Assembly (NCBI RefSeq): GCF_047496725.1
Contig: NC_132972.1
Location: 17,960,001 to 18,024,000 of the forward strand
DNA: 64,000 nucleotides
Origin: Anoplolepis gracilipes
Lineage: Eukaryota > Arthropoda > Insecta > Hymenoptera > Formicidae
Reading direction: 5' to 3'
Shown: piece after piece, positions 1 through 9,808 of the stretch
Numbering within the stretch: the first letter of the stretch is position 1
How the letters are laid out: the number at the start of each line of letters is the position of its first letter
Translations under genes and position numbers: made by a program
The notes under the pieces: generated by a model
What the model was told of the DNA's origin: nothing
Seen by the model: the letters and a program-made list of their open reading frames with translations, nothing else
The model's database searches: none

Positions 1-1330
1 TCCTTTCCAATTATGCATTAGTCGAATTCGATTTATTGTTCGTTCCTTGATGTCCTCCTAGGGAGGCGTCGTGGTATTCGTATAATATCTTTTGTTTCTC
101 ATCTTCCGTATATTCTTGCATTGTTCTCGCGTCGCGTGCCTCTTTCTCTTGAATTGCATTGATATCCGCTACGTGTCGACTCAGCGCGTCAGCGTTTTTG
201 TTCGCTATTCCGGCTTTATGTATTATTACATAATCGTATTCTTCTAATTTAAGCCTCCATCGGATCAATCGAGATCCGGGGTCAGTGACATTAAATAACC
301 ACACTAACGATTTGTGATTCGTCACGACCGTGAATTTGGTTCCATATAAGTATGGTCGAAAATGTTTAACGGCCCATACTATAGCGAGTAACTCTTTCTC
401 TGTCGTACTATAATTCTGTTCTGCCTTTGTTAGTCGACTCGCTACGGGTCGGTCTTGTCCTATCTGTCCTTGCGATAATATGGGTCCGATTGCATAGTCG
501 GATGCATCTGTCGTCACTATAAATTCTTTTGTAAAATCTGGGTACTTCAGTACCGGTGTTGTCGTTAGTTTTTCTTTTAGTATTTCAAAGGCGTTCTGCT
601 GCGCTTGCGTCCACTCGAACTTGTTTTCTTTCTTGGTTAATTTTGTGAGTGGTTTCGCTATTTTGAAAAAATTTTCAATAAATTTCCGATAAAATCCGGC
701 CAATCCTATAAATGCTTGTGCATCCTTGACCTTTTTTGGCGTCGGAAAATTTTTTACAGCTTTTAATTTGGTTGGGTCGGGTGATATTCCGTTTTTCGTA
801 ATTAGGTGTCCGAGATATGTCACTTCCTTTCTTAGAAATTCACATTTGTCGGGCTGTAATTTTAATCGATTTTCCCGTAATCTTTTTAATACTTCGATTA
901 ATCTTTTGTTGTGTTCCTTTAAACTAGCTCCAAAAATTACAATATCGTCTAAATAAATTAGATATTTTATTTCTTGCAATCCGCTTAACACGGCGTTCAT
1001 TAATCGCTGGAATGTGGCGGGTACGTTTTTTAATCCAAACGGCATTCTGTTAAATTAGTGTCCGTACGGCGTGGAAAACGCTGTTTTACTTTTGTCACTT
1101 TCTTCCATCTCGATCTAGTGATATCCTGATGCCAAGTCGAGGGTAGTAAAATATTTTGCATTTCCTAATTGATCTAATATGTCCGTAATAATATTCGGTA
1201 AAGGGAATGAGTCGCCTATGGTTAGGTCGTTCAATTTTTGAAAATCTACCACCACTCTAAATTTTTGTTTTCCGGATGCATCTAACTTCTTCGGAACGAC
1301 TAGTAAGGGTGCGTTCCATTGGCTCACTTA
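1..1330 (-). pseudogene. Gypsy pol: reverse transcriptase, RNase H, start of integrase
   Basis: One reading frame covers RT and RNase H. It opens near 1327 with the RT palm start (WNAPLLVVPKK), continues through FTTLDLASGYH, and has the catalytic YLDD box near 950. RNase H is seen as TTDASDYAIG, the connection as ADALSRHVADINA, and the integrase zinc-binding start as EYHDASLGGHQG at the left edge. The two ORF pieces (1115-1327 and 11-1045) are in the same frame, separated only by two in-frame stops at about 1112 and 1049, so this is nonsense decay rather than deletion. Between protease and RT (1330-1442) the frame shifts at least twice. The enzyme would copy element RNA into cDNA; this copy cannot make an intact one. 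Confidence 0.92.
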
Positions 1331-1423
1331 CCCTCATTATTCCATTATCCAGCATCTCCTGCATTTGTCGATTCGGTCTTATGTTTTTCGGGCAGTCGAT
1401 ATGATCGTACGTTAACCGGTGCG

Positions 1424-2245
1424 CTATCTGCTCGTGTTGCAATTTGATGTGTCACCGCGTTCGTATATGTGAGTGACTCTCCGTCGGTGTGGAACACGTC
1501 GCTGTATTCCTCGCAGATATCTCTTATCGTTTTTTTCCTCCTCCTTATTTAGGTGTCCGGTGCGGAGATCTTTTAATATTTTCTCGGTGTGTCGTAGGCT
1601 TTTCTCCTCCGTTGTCGAATGTGCGAGATTTATCTCTGTTGCGTCTTTGGCTTCAATTTTCTCAATTGTTATATGTGGCATTGTAATTTCGACTTCGTTT
1701 TTGTTTGTATTCATTACGTTCGCAGGGCATAAAAATTTTTCGGGTTTGACTAGACAGTTGCCTATAAATACGCCTGGTATTATTTCCTCTGCTCGGGTTA
1801 CTCCCATCATGTTGATTATCGTTGCCACTTGTACTATCGTCTCGCTCCGAGGCTGTAACGTGATCTTTTGATAAGGGTATAGTCTCAGTATATTTCGTTC
1901 GATTCTTAGCTGTTTCGTTGAGTAGTTGCATATCGCTTCTTGTTTTTTAAGAAAATCTATTCCTATTATTCCCTCGTACTCAATCGGAAAATCGTCTTTT
2001 ACGACATAAAATCTATGTTTTATTTTTTTCTCTTGTAACTTTATCGTCGCATTTATCCGTCCGATCGTATATACCTGGTGTCCCGTCATGCCCGTGAGGG
2101 TTATTTTGTCTTCGGTTATCATCGTTTCTCCTTTTAGATTTCTCACTTTGATAAGAGAAATGGCTGCTCCCGTATCGCATAATAAATTAATTTTTTCTCC
2201 TTTTGCCTCTTGATGGGTAATGCAACTAAGTCTAGGCCTGTGTGT
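1424..2245 (-). pseudogene. Gypsy retropepsin (aspartic protease) region
   Basis: The frame is open from upstream of the gag stop through to 1424. The catalytic motif LLCDTGAAISLI lies just upstream of base 2146, so the true coding region starts before the first listed initiator. A second protease hallmark, GIIGIDFLKK, follows about 70 residues later. Retropepsin cleaves the Gag-Pol polyprotein. The frame is -1 relative to gag and is open across the gag stop at 2269, which fits expression by ribosomal frameshift; I did not identify a convincing slippery heptamer. After about residue 200 the frame enters the tether before RT and is lost near 1424. The protease core itself looks undamaged. Confidence 0.85.
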
Positions 2246-2268
2246 GAGTGAGGCGTTCGTCTTACGTG

Positions 2269-3330
2269 TTATACGTGATACTCGGCGGCAGGTCGACGTT
2301 GCTTCTTATCTTCTTTCTCCTCCTCGTCGCTACTTCGAGCGGAATCAGATCTCTTTTTTCTTCTTTCATCGTTATTCCGATTTTTAATTTCCCGTGGCGG
2401 TTGATTTCGTTTCGTACGATTAGACTGGTCCTTATACGGTCGTCCGTGTAATATCCAGCATTCTTCTTGCCTATGTCCGGTCCTTTTGCAGTGGTTGCAA
2501 TATTTATCAACGATATTTACGCGCGAGGGTCGCTCCGGTTTTGGTAATGAAAATCGCGTCGTGTATCGACTCGTTCGGCATTTTCGTTCGTAATGCCCCA
2601 TTTTTCCGCATTTCTGACATTGTGCAGTTCTTTTATTATCATGATTATACGCGGGTGTTGCAGCGTTCTTTGGTCGTGCGCCGGCACATGCCGATCCCTT
2701 GACCTTCTCTTCCGCGCTCGCGGCTGATATCGCTTCTTGCAGTGTCATGTATCCTCGAGAACGTACCACGGTTTTAATGTCATCGTGTAATCCGATTTGG
2801 AAATTCTCTAAGGCTTGCTGCTGTATTATTTTAAAGATTATTCGCTTGTGCTCCGTCGCATAATTTTGTCCGTCTAGTATCGACTCGTATAGTTCTATTG
2901 CTAGTTTGTCTGTTCGAAGTCCGTATGCTCTCGCGCTTTTGCCGGTTTTCTGTTTTAGCGTATTGAACTCTATTTGCAAATGTGTCGTGCTCTTTCTACT
3001 AGCATAGCACGCTTTTAATTCTTGCTTTAATTGCACAAAATTTCGGATCTTTCGCGTCTGAAAATCTAGCATCGCTCTGCCTTTTAATTTGGTACATAGT
3101 ACGCCACTTAACAGGGTGACTTCGTCTAATGGGTCAATATTTTCGACCACGTATGTTGTCGCGCTTAAAAATTCTTGTAATTTATTTGGCGATCCATCGA
3201 ATTCTGGCATTAGGCTTCGTGCCTCTTTTAAGGGTAAACTTCCGCGTCCTCGACGGTATCGTACATCGTCGGAAGAGTAGTCCTCTTCAACTTCGCGTCT
3301 GTGATTTGCTGGCGTTAGGCTTCTGTTATT
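2269..3330 (-). pseudogene. Gypsy gag, capsid and nucleocapsid part
   Basis: The open frame runs from about 3330 (upstream of the first Met at 3210) to the stop at 2269. The N-terminal half (FDGSPNKLQEFL, then about 200 residues) resembles the retrotransposon Gag capsid fold. Two zinc knuckles follow, CQKCGKMGHYERKC and CNHCKRTGHRQEEC, and then a long basic/acidic tail rich in K, R, E and D that ends AAEYHV. Two CCHC knuckles are usual for RNA-binding nucleocapsid. A frameshift or stop between about 3290 and 3360 separates this from the gag N-terminus at 3360-3827, so the original gag was one protein of about 500 residues. Confidence 0.9.
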
Positions 3331-3359
3331 TCGCGTTTCCTGTCTTTCGTGAATATAAT

Positions 3360-3827
3360 CTATTTATTAAGGTGCAAATCCCGAATTTCCTGCATCAGCA
3401 TTTGTATCATCTCTCTACTATTACCGTTTGTTCCGGGTCTCGGCTCGACGTGTCTCTGTGCACGTGGTTCCGCCGATTCCTCGCCTATCTCGTTGTGTAA
3501 GCGTTCGATTTCTCTATCTATCTCGTCGGCAGTGACGTTCGGTTGAGCTACCGGAGGTGTTCGGATCATGTTTCTTCTCTCGCGGTATTCTAATTCCGGA
3601 TTAAAAATGCTCGAGTCGTAGGACGTTAATGAAAATTCGCGTCGGTTTGTCACACGGCTTGGTGTGCTTATCGTTGACTCGGCGTCGGATAACTGACCCT
3701 CTTGATTCGCGATTATGCTACGATCTATTTCGTTGACCGAGAGTTCGCATTCTGCTATTACGTTTGCTCCGGGTTCGCTTTCGGGAGAACTTTCGCTCGA
3801 GTAATATGCCTCTAAATGTCTGCGCAC
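3360..3827 (-). pseudogene. Gypsy gag N-terminal part
   Basis: 155 codons, acidic and Ser/Glu-rich (SSESSPESEPG), ending in a predicted helix (REMIQMLMQEIRDLHLNK) before the stop. It lies directly upstream of the capsid-like part but in a different frame, so I take it as the N-terminus of the same gag separated by an indel. The first Met at 3827 is a plausible start. The 380 bases between here and the primer-binding site form the untranslated leader, and I see no other gene in it. Confidence 0.7.
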
Positions 3828-4207
3828 TCTATTACTAATGTCTCTAAACGCGGTTTCCGCGATTCTTTGGAGTTTCTATAACTATGGCTCTTTCTGCTGA
3901 TCCGCTGTGTAGCTACGATGCGTTCGCTCTGTTAATTGGTCTTTCGTTTCATCCTTCCGACATTCACGCGTTACAATAATAAATTTTTTCGTTCGACTTA
4001 CATTAGTATGATGAATCGCATTTTATTTGATCGCTCGCTCTCGCTGTTGTCCGTAGTTGAGGTAGGTCGATGCCTTCTCAGGTTGCAATCCGGCTGTCGT
4101 CTCAGCGAATCGGATGTTCGGGAAGTTTCCTGGTTGTCTTCTCCGTTGTAGTGGGTGTGTTTTGGTCACAACGTCTTTTATTTCTTTTGCGTCACTTGTG
4201 CTGGCGA

Positions 4208-4225
4208 ATCCCACCGCTGCCACCA
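4208..4225 (-). other. Primer-binding site, tRNA-Leu type
   Basis: Minus-strand TGGTGGCAGCGGTGGGAT starts five bases inside the LTR end. It is complementary to a tRNA 3' end reading ATCCCACCGCTGCCACCA, which matches the insect tRNA-Leu 3' end plus CCA as I remember it. This fixes the LTR boundary and the element's orientation. Confidence 0.8.
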
Positions 4226-4230
4226 ATTAA

Positions 4231-4777
4231 TGTTGTGCCCGTGCCATGAGAATAGGGTCTTCCGGGATATTCGCCCAAAGAGTTGGAACTCATGCAGCAA
4301 ATGAACGCACTCCGTACTTGTATAATAAAAGAATATATTTCTGTCGTACTGTTACACTTATCTTACACTACTATTAACTCGCGTATTCGGTCGACGTGTA
4401 GACGAACCGTGTCGATGGGTAGATAACTTGTTTACGCGCGGCTCTCTTGCTAGCGACTTTCTTACGAGCGACCGCGATGGGTCTCGCGATCGGTTTATAT
4501 ATCACTTTAATTTCGAGGGCAAAAGGATGAGATTTTCCGGATTGGAGCGCGGGACATGCTCCGTGCTCGGGTGTTGTAATGCTTTTTCAGCTTGACCGTG
4601 ACTTGCTTTCTTGTTGGTCACGTCTTATTTTTCTTTCTTAATCTTTCTATTTAATTCTTATTTAATTTTCTTATTTAATTCTTTTTAATGCTTTGCTTTG
4701 CTCGTTTAATTTTAGTTTATTTCTTTATTTTATATATTTACTTTTCTCTTTACAGGTAAGTGTATCGGGTTACAACA
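4231..4777 (-). repeat. 5' LTR of the Gypsy element (547 bp)
   Basis: On the minus strand it begins TGTTGTAACCCG at 4777 and ends GGGCACAACA at 4231, giving a perfect 6-bp terminal inverted repeat TGTTGT/ACAACA. A TATA-like stretch (GATATATAAACC, about 4490-4503, minus strand) could be the promoter. The primer-binding site follows after a 5-bp gap. The second LTR is outside the window, so the boundary rests on the terminal repeats and the primer site. Confidence 0.85.
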
Positions 4778-4856
4778 GCGGACAATTGTGTCTACAATTT
4801 CTTCGAACGATTAAATTTAAAGCCTAACACTCTACTGTCGTGACTCAGTATTCGAC

Positions 4857-5579
4857 ATGCTACTGACACTTACGTTGACTGGTAAGAGTAGCGTTCTTGC
4901 CGTAAGCTACTTTTCAGCCATAGATTTGAACGATGATGATTACGAACTTGGTTTAACGGATTTTGAAACTTATCATACGATACCGAACGTGAATTCCTCG
5001 AATAATAAATTTTACTTTGACATCGACGACAAGGAAATTACGATTCCCGAAGGATCGTACGAATTGCATGGTATAAATGAATATCTAACGCATGCAATTT
5101 TACAATACAATTCCCACAACATTGTTAATAACAATGATGAGAAATATCCAATAGTGACTCGCGCTAATCATAATACGTTGAAAAGTGAAATTAAATGCAT
5201 ATACAGAATAAATTTTAATAAGCCCAACAACATAGGATCGTTGTTGAGATTCTCGAATCGTGTATTGCAGCCGCGGAAATGGTACGAATCGGATGTACCG
5301 ATAAATATTATTAACGTAAACATTATTTGTATAGAATGCAGTGTGACCGCTGGTGCATATAGCAATAGCAAGCGCGTACACACGATACATGAATTTTCTC
5401 CGAGCGTACCACCGGGATATAAGATATCGGAAACGCCCGCGCAAATCATTTATCTACCGATCGTCGTGCGAAGTATTACTGATTTAACGATACGTGTTGT
5501 GGATCAGGAGTGTCGACTGCTCGATTTTCGAGAAGAGGAAATTACCGTACGATTGCACGTACGACGACGTCAAAAATAG
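4857..5579 (+). CDS. Conserved virus-like protein, 240 aa, intact
   Basis: An uninterrupted 240-codon frame starting at ATG 4857. The N-terminal part contains TIPNVNSSNNKFYFDIDD and EITIPEGSYELHGI; the C-terminal part contains EFSPSVPPGYKISETP and ends in a basic RLHVRRRQK. The alternation of short hydrophobic stretches with few helices suggests a beta-rich virion protein. I recognise it as a recurrent uncharacterised family in ant genomes but know of no proven function; minor capsid or penton-like is a guess from context. There is no signal peptide or membrane segment. The stop is followed after one base by the next ATG, so it was part of a compact transcription unit. The lack of any stop while its neighbours are damaged makes it the best-preserved gene of the block. 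Confidence 0.6.
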   Translation: MLLTLTLTGKSSVLAVSYFSAIDLNDDDYELGLTDFETYHTIPNVNSSNNKFYFDIDDKEITIPEGSYELHGINEYLTHAILQYNSHNIVNNNDEKYPIVTRANHNTLKSEIKCIYRINFNKPNNIGSLLRFSNRVLQPRKWYESDVPINIINVNIICIECSVTAGAYSNSKRVHTIHEFSPSVPPGYKISETPAQIIYLPIVVRSITDLTIRVVDQECRLLDFREEEITVRLHVRRRQK

Positions 5580-5580
5580 T

Positions 5581-5763
5581 ATGCTCATGTTGAATGAAAC
5601 GGAGCACGCGAGAGACAATATCTTTACGAGGGACAATACTTTTGCAAGGAGGCGAGCGGTGTCTGGTGACAACAATCAGGTGTCTGGTTACGCTAAAAAG
5701 AAGCTCAGCGCATTGAATCGTGAATTTTTAAAGTCTTTGGGATTTGTCGTACGAAATAATTGA
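5581..5763 (+). CDS. Small basic virus-like ORF, 60 aa
   Basis: Starts with ATG at 5581, one base after the previous stop, and ends at TGA 5761-5763, overlapping the next frame by 20 bases. It is rich in R, K, N and D; the C-terminus KKKLSALNREFLKSLGFVVR looks like a short amphipathic helix with a basic tail. It has no known domain. Its place between two virus-like genes and its small size suggest an accessory or processed virion peptide. The ORF can be read from further upstream (5494) but that part overlaps the preceding gene, so I chose 5581. Confidence 0.45.
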   Translation: MLMLNETEHARDNIFTRDNTFARRRAVSGDNNQVSGYAKKKLSALNREFLKSLGFVVRNN

Positions 5764-6966
5764 AAAAACGATTGACATTTTGAACATTGGAAGCGAACCG
5801 ATCTTTGACGACCGTATAGTAAAGATTGAAACTCTTACGTACAATCCATACGCAAATACAACACTTGGATATAGCGATGAGATACGGATAGCTATACAGC
5901 ATCAGGATTTGTACACGTTGCCGTGCGAAAGCTTCCTTTACGTTGAAGGAAAATTGACGATAAGAAAAAAGGATGAACTAATGATGTTGGGAAATAATTG
6001 TGTTGCATTCATGTTTGATGAACTTCGATATGAACTTAACGGTGTGGAAATTGATCGCAACAGAAACGTTGGAATAACTTGTACGATTAAAAACTACATT
6101 TCCCTTACACACGAGAGAAGTAAAATTTTGCATAATGGTACGTGGAATATCGTCGCAAATAATGATGGCGAAGGTTACTTCAATTTTTGCGGGCCGCTCA
6201 ACATGTGCTTGGATTTTGCGAGGATTATAAGCGCGTTGTGATTAACGCTCGTCATGAATTGATTCTAATACGTTCACGCAACAACAACAATTGTCTATTT
6301 GGAGCTCAGGCTGCTGAAGCTGCGATTGAATTACACAAAATACAATGGCCTATGCCTCACGTAATATTGAACGAAATTAGTAAACTGTCCTTGCTACGAG
6401 CGTTGGAGAGCGGTAGATACTTGAACATGAGTTTCCGCTCGTGGGATCTATACGAATTTCCTTTGCTACACAGTACGACCAAGCATTCGTGGACTGTGAA
6501 AACTGCCTCTCAGCTGGAGAAACTGCGATACGTAATCTTTGCACTACAGACTGATAGAAAAAATGTCGCGTCGAAAGATATTACCAAATTCGACGACTCC
6601 AAATTGACAAACGTTAAACTCTATCTAAACTCTGATTTTTATCCGTATGATGATTTAAATTTGGATTTTGATAAAAAGAGATACGCTATCCTATTCGACA
6701 TGTATGCGCGTTTTCGTAAATCTTATTACGGATGCAATAATGATAATGTATTATTTACCATGGCAAAATTTCTAGAGTGCGGTCCTCTCACGGTCATTGA
6801 CTGCTCGCGACAAAACGAGTCTGTCAAAAATGCTACCGTGGACGTAAGAATAGAATTTGAATGTAAGCTAGACGTACCCGCAAATACTACCGCATATTGC
6901 CTCATCTTGCACAATCGCATTGTCGAATATAACCCGTTGACAAATGTTGTCCGCAAAATTACATGA
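5744..6966 (+). pseudogene. Major-capsid-like protein of the virus-like block, one frameshift
   Basis: Two overlapping frames, 5744-6241 and 6187-6966, make up one protein of about 400 residues broken by a single-base indel near 6200-6205. There is no in-frame ATG at the start: the frame opens after a TAA at 5729 and the first usable codon is TTG at 5744, so the start codon is lost or non-standard. The first half contains EPIFDDRIVKIE, and the second HELILIRSRNNNN, SWDLYEFPLL, LYLNSDFYPYDDLNLDFDK and a C-terminus rich in short strands. Size, position and strand-rich composition suggest a double-jelly-roll-type capsid protein; this is inference, as a fold cannot be shown by eye. No membrane segment. 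Confidence 0.45.
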
Positions 6967-7202
6967 ATCAGGAATAATCCCCTCCAATGTTATAACATTA
7001 TAACATTATAAAACTAGCGATACTCGATGATCAACATCAGTCGTCCGTCGTGGTTCTCTTCAATATCATTTCATTATGGTTGTGCCAACGTTTGGATCTG
7101 CAAAGATTTATAGTTGGAGGAAAATTTATCGTGAATGAAATGCGATTCTGACAAAGGGTTCTGTACTCTCATTATATTTTTACGAATCTTACACCATTCC
7201 GT

Positions 7203-7592
7203 TTGCTCACGAGATCTGAGAGATCTCAAGTTGCATGGTTGATTGGAAAACATCACAATCTGCAATGGGAAGATGGAAACATTCCGTACTACAGGGCCAA
7301 ACGTTTAATCACTGACGCCGTGACGTTGAAAGATGCATCTTCTCGAGTGTATGTCAAAGGACATGAAAAACGAGAATGGTTGGCAAATTTACTGGAAGAC
7401 GATGAGAGAATCGGTCTTATTATCGAGACATTGGATAACGACTATGATGACGTTCCTGCTTTAAATAAATTAGATGCTACTCTGCGTTGCGATAGACATG
7501 TACGAAATTATGTTCTACAAAATGTATTTAAATTATTCAATTGGTGGTCGAATCATCATCATAAAGGTTCAATCAATCCATATTTATATTAA
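7203..7592 (+). CDS. Conserved virus-like protein, 129 aa, start uncertain
   Basis: An open frame of about 129 codons ending at TAA near 7592. It contains KREWLANLLEDDERIGLIIE, a run of acidic residues (DNDYDDVP) and ends QNVFKLFNWWSNHHH. It opens with TTG, so the true start may lie upstream, where a short separate frame starts with ATG at 7076 and stops at about 7137. I have the impression of a family that co-occurs with the other proteins of this block, but no function is known to me. The many charged and aromatic residues do not suggest a membrane protein. Confidence 0.4.
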   Translation: MLTRSERSQVAWLIGKHHNLQWEDGNIPYYRAKRLITDAVTLKDASSRVYVKGHEKREWLANLLEDDERIGLIIETLDNDYDDVPALNKLDATLRCDRHVRNYVLQNVFKLFNWWSNHHHKGSINPYLY

Positions 7593-7784
7593 ACTATTGT
7601 TACAATACATGTGTGTTATTATCTTTTTTTTATCCTCTCCTTGTAGCATGTATTATATTACAGTACGTGATGCATTTTTCTATTAGTCTGCATTTTAGCA
7701 GACAATGGGCGTAGAATATTTGACATCTTTAAACGCGAAAAAAAATATCAAAATTCATGTCGTTCATGGTTCGCTTGATGTTGA
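7593..7784. other. AT-rich spacer
   Basis: No gene seen. It separates the virus-like block from the 86-bp tandem repeat. Confidence 0.6.
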
Positions 7785-8047
7785 TCAACGTTCGTTTGAT
7801 GTACGGTAGTGGTTCAAACATCGTTCGATAGATGTTAATCGCGGTTCGATAGATATTCGTTTAATGTTGATCGACGTTCGTTTGATGTACGATAGTGGTT
7901 CAAACATGGTTCGATAGACGTTCATCGCGGTTCGATAGATGTTCGTTTAATGTTAATCGACGTTCGTTTGATGTACGATAGTGGTTCAAACATAGTTCGA
8001 TAGATGTTTGTTTGATGTATGATAGTGGTTGGATCGATCTGTAGCAA
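7785..8047. repeat. 86-bp tandem repeat, about three units
   Basis: The word GTTCGTTTGATGTACG recurs at 7790, 7876 and 7962, exactly 86 bases apart. Each unit also holds AGTGGTTCAAACAT followed by GTTCGATAGA twice. Units differ by a few substitutions and the last is shortened. Unrelated sequence follows to 8280 with scattered half-copies (TTCAAACAT, GTTTGAT near 8165-8240). Confidence 0.9.
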
Positions 8048-8315
8048 GTATTATATCTCTTAGCCATGTATACATCTGTGTGGTGAATACTACGTTTCAT
8101 GGTGCAGCTGCATCTGGTATTATATTTCAAGTCATGATATTAAGATATTTATTTCATGTATAATATGGTTCAAACATGTTTAGATCCATGTTGATCAATG
8201 TTTCAATAGATGTCTTATGACTGATGTTTATTTGATTGTGTCGCTATTTAATTAGAATTATCTGTATGAATGCTGTGTGGAGCGATAGTTCGCGTCAGCT
8301 TTTAATTCTTTATCA

Positions 8316-8323
8316 ACTATAAA
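8316..8323 (+). promoter_or_regulatory. Possible TATA box of the small spliced gene
   Basis: CTATAAAG lies about 150 bases before the ATG at 8470. A start about 30 bases downstream would give a 5' leader of roughly 125 bases. No other promoter element is recognised. Confidence 0.25.
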
Positions 8324-8469
8324 GAGTAAGCATTTGTTGCTAACTCTTATGTCATGCACATCCCCTACCCATTTTTTTTTACCGAGACGTTACCTAGCTC
8401 TCGCTGGAGCTGACATAAGGTGTCTGTCAATGATCCAGTGAAGTAAAGTTCTTTTGTGACGATTTTAAA

Positions 8470-9129
8470 ATGTCGAGCATATTGTCTTTTCTTGACGCTA
8501 TATTCGAAACGGGCTATCGTCGCGTGGAACTTCGCTGGGTCAAGAATTTGGCCCACGCTCTGTTCCGAGCGTTGGTGAATGTGCTGTTCGAGGATGTAAG
8601 TAGTTTTTCATTATATTATACGCTCTCATTTATAATATATTTATATTTATATTTATATTTATATTTATACGCTTTTATCTTTCACAGCATTACCAATATC
8701 GTTACTTCCACGTCCCAATCGATGATGTAAGTAATTTTATTATTATTTTATACGCTTTTTTATTTATAATATATTTGTTTTTTTCTTTTACAGAAATATC
8801 AATGTTACCACAACCTCATCCCGGGATATATCAACATTGCGCACATGAAAGAGGTGCGTCGGTGGCGGACCTTCAACCGCGATTATGCAGAAGTTGAGGA
8901 TTTGTGGGGCGACGGCCCCCGTGCTCGCTTCTTAGACGAGTTCTTCCCATATTTGTACGTGAATATATTCTGTTTCCGCAGATTGTTCGGAGAGGAACCC
9001 TTCGTACTGTGAGTATGCTCAAATTTTAAATATTTTTTAAAAAATACTAATAAAAATGTTCATTTTCTTTTCTGTTACAGAAGCAGCCGTCGCGAGTACC
9101 TCCTCCGTCTCTCTCCCACCGATTTTTAG
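8470..9129 (+). CDS. Four-exon gene of unknown function, 142 aa
   Basis: Exons 8470-8595, 8688-8726, 8794-9008 and 9081-9129 join in phase (126+39+215+49 = 429 bases, 142 codons and a TAG at 9127-9129). Donors are GTAAGT, GTAAGT and GTGAGT; acceptors are TTTCACAG, TTTTACAG and TGTTACAG; introns are 92, 67 and 72 bp. ATG at 8470 has AAA at -3 to -1. The exons are GC-rich against very AT-rich introns, so coding selection is likely. The product starts MSSILSFLDAIF, is rich in Arg and aromatic residues and ends LLRLSPTDF; I recognise no domain. Introns 1 and 2 resemble each other (both hold ATACGCTnT then ATTTATAATATATTT), and exon 2 (HYQYRYFHVP) resembles the start of exon 3 (KYQCYHNLIP), so an exon-intron unit seems duplicated. 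It may be an orphan host gene or belong to the virus-like element upstream. Confidence 0.75.
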
Positions 9130-9524
9130 TTTTTATTAAATTTTATATTTTATAATTTTAAATTTTATATATATATATTAGATCTTAGATTTTTTATATT
9201 TTATATTTTATCTTTTCTTTTTTATATTTTAAATTTTATATTTTATATCTTTTTATATTTTTTTATATTTTAGATTTTATATATATTATATTTTATATCT
9301 TTTTTATTATATTTTATATATTAGATTTTAGATTTTTTATATTTTTATATCCTTTTATATTTTATATTTAAAAAAAACACACACACACACTTTATATGTA
9401 CACACATACACATTTTTTATGATTAAAAATTTTGTTAATGGTAAATATGTGTATTGAGTTTTGCGCCTTCATTATCTATCCCATCCTTCTTCCTCCTCTT
9501 AGGATTAATTAGATAATATTTAAT
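9130..9524. other. Low-complexity AT-rich 3' flank
   Basis: Runs of TTTTATATTTTATATT and a short CA microsatellite near 9377-9390. It may hold the polyadenylation region of the spliced gene; no gene seen. Confidence 0.7.
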
Positions 9525-9769
9525 CTAAAGTATAAAATGTAAACGACGATAGAGAGCAAAAATGTGTCCTGACTAAGGTAAATACACTCAATCTATCATA
9601 AAATAAATAACAAAGTTTGAGTATAATGTATTATTTATCAACTAATCTTACATAAATCGTAACATGTTCAAGTAATAAATCATTTACAAAAAATTTTTTG
9701 GAAAAATCGCAACCCGCAAATTTACAAAATCGGAGACATTATAAAAGAATAGAATTAATTACTTAAAAT

Positions 9770-9808
9770 GCGGACGTTTCGAGCTCAATTTTGAGTCCTG
9801 TTTAGCGC
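9770..9808 (-). ncRNA. Hammerhead-like motif, left palindrome arm
   Basis: Mirror copy of the motif at 14493-14531. It has a stem II (GGACTC/GAGCTC type) followed by GAAACG, but the first core half reads CTAAACA and not CTGANGA, so cleavage activity is doubtful. PLEs are known to carry hammerhead ribozymes in their terminal repeats. Confidence 0.5.

Larger units (their letters stand above)
1..4777 (-). mobile_element. Ty3/Gypsy LTR retrotransposon, 5' part, cut by window start
   Basis: Read on the minus strand the order is LTR (4777-4231), primer-binding site, gag, retropepsin, RT, RNase H and the start of integrase, which runs off the window at base 1. That order (protease-RT-RNase H-integrase) is typical of Ty3/Gypsy. 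The coding regions carry frameshifts and nonsense codons, so this copy is dead. Protease lies in the -1 frame relative to gag, as in many Gypsy elements. The rest of integrase and the 3' LTR should lie to the left of the window. Confidence 0.93.
4857..7592 (+). mobile_element. Virus-like gene block, possible Polinton/Maverick-type virion module
   Basis: Four plus-strand reading frames are packed with a one-base gap (5579/5581) and an overlap (5744-5763), which is virus-like and unlike an insect gene. From memory, the proteins belong to a family repeatedly seen in ant and other invertebrate genomes next to large DNA-virus-like elements. I tentatively assign the longest product as a major-capsid-like protein. 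No polymerase B, integrase, packaging ATPase or terminal inverted repeat is visible, so this is a partial copy. Its left side abuts the Gypsy LTR at 4777. Another kind of endogenous DNA virus is equally possible. Confidence 0.45.

Noticed and set aside
7900..8130. Minus-strand 76-aa ORF over the 86-bp repeat
   Set aside because: Repeat-derived, no domain.
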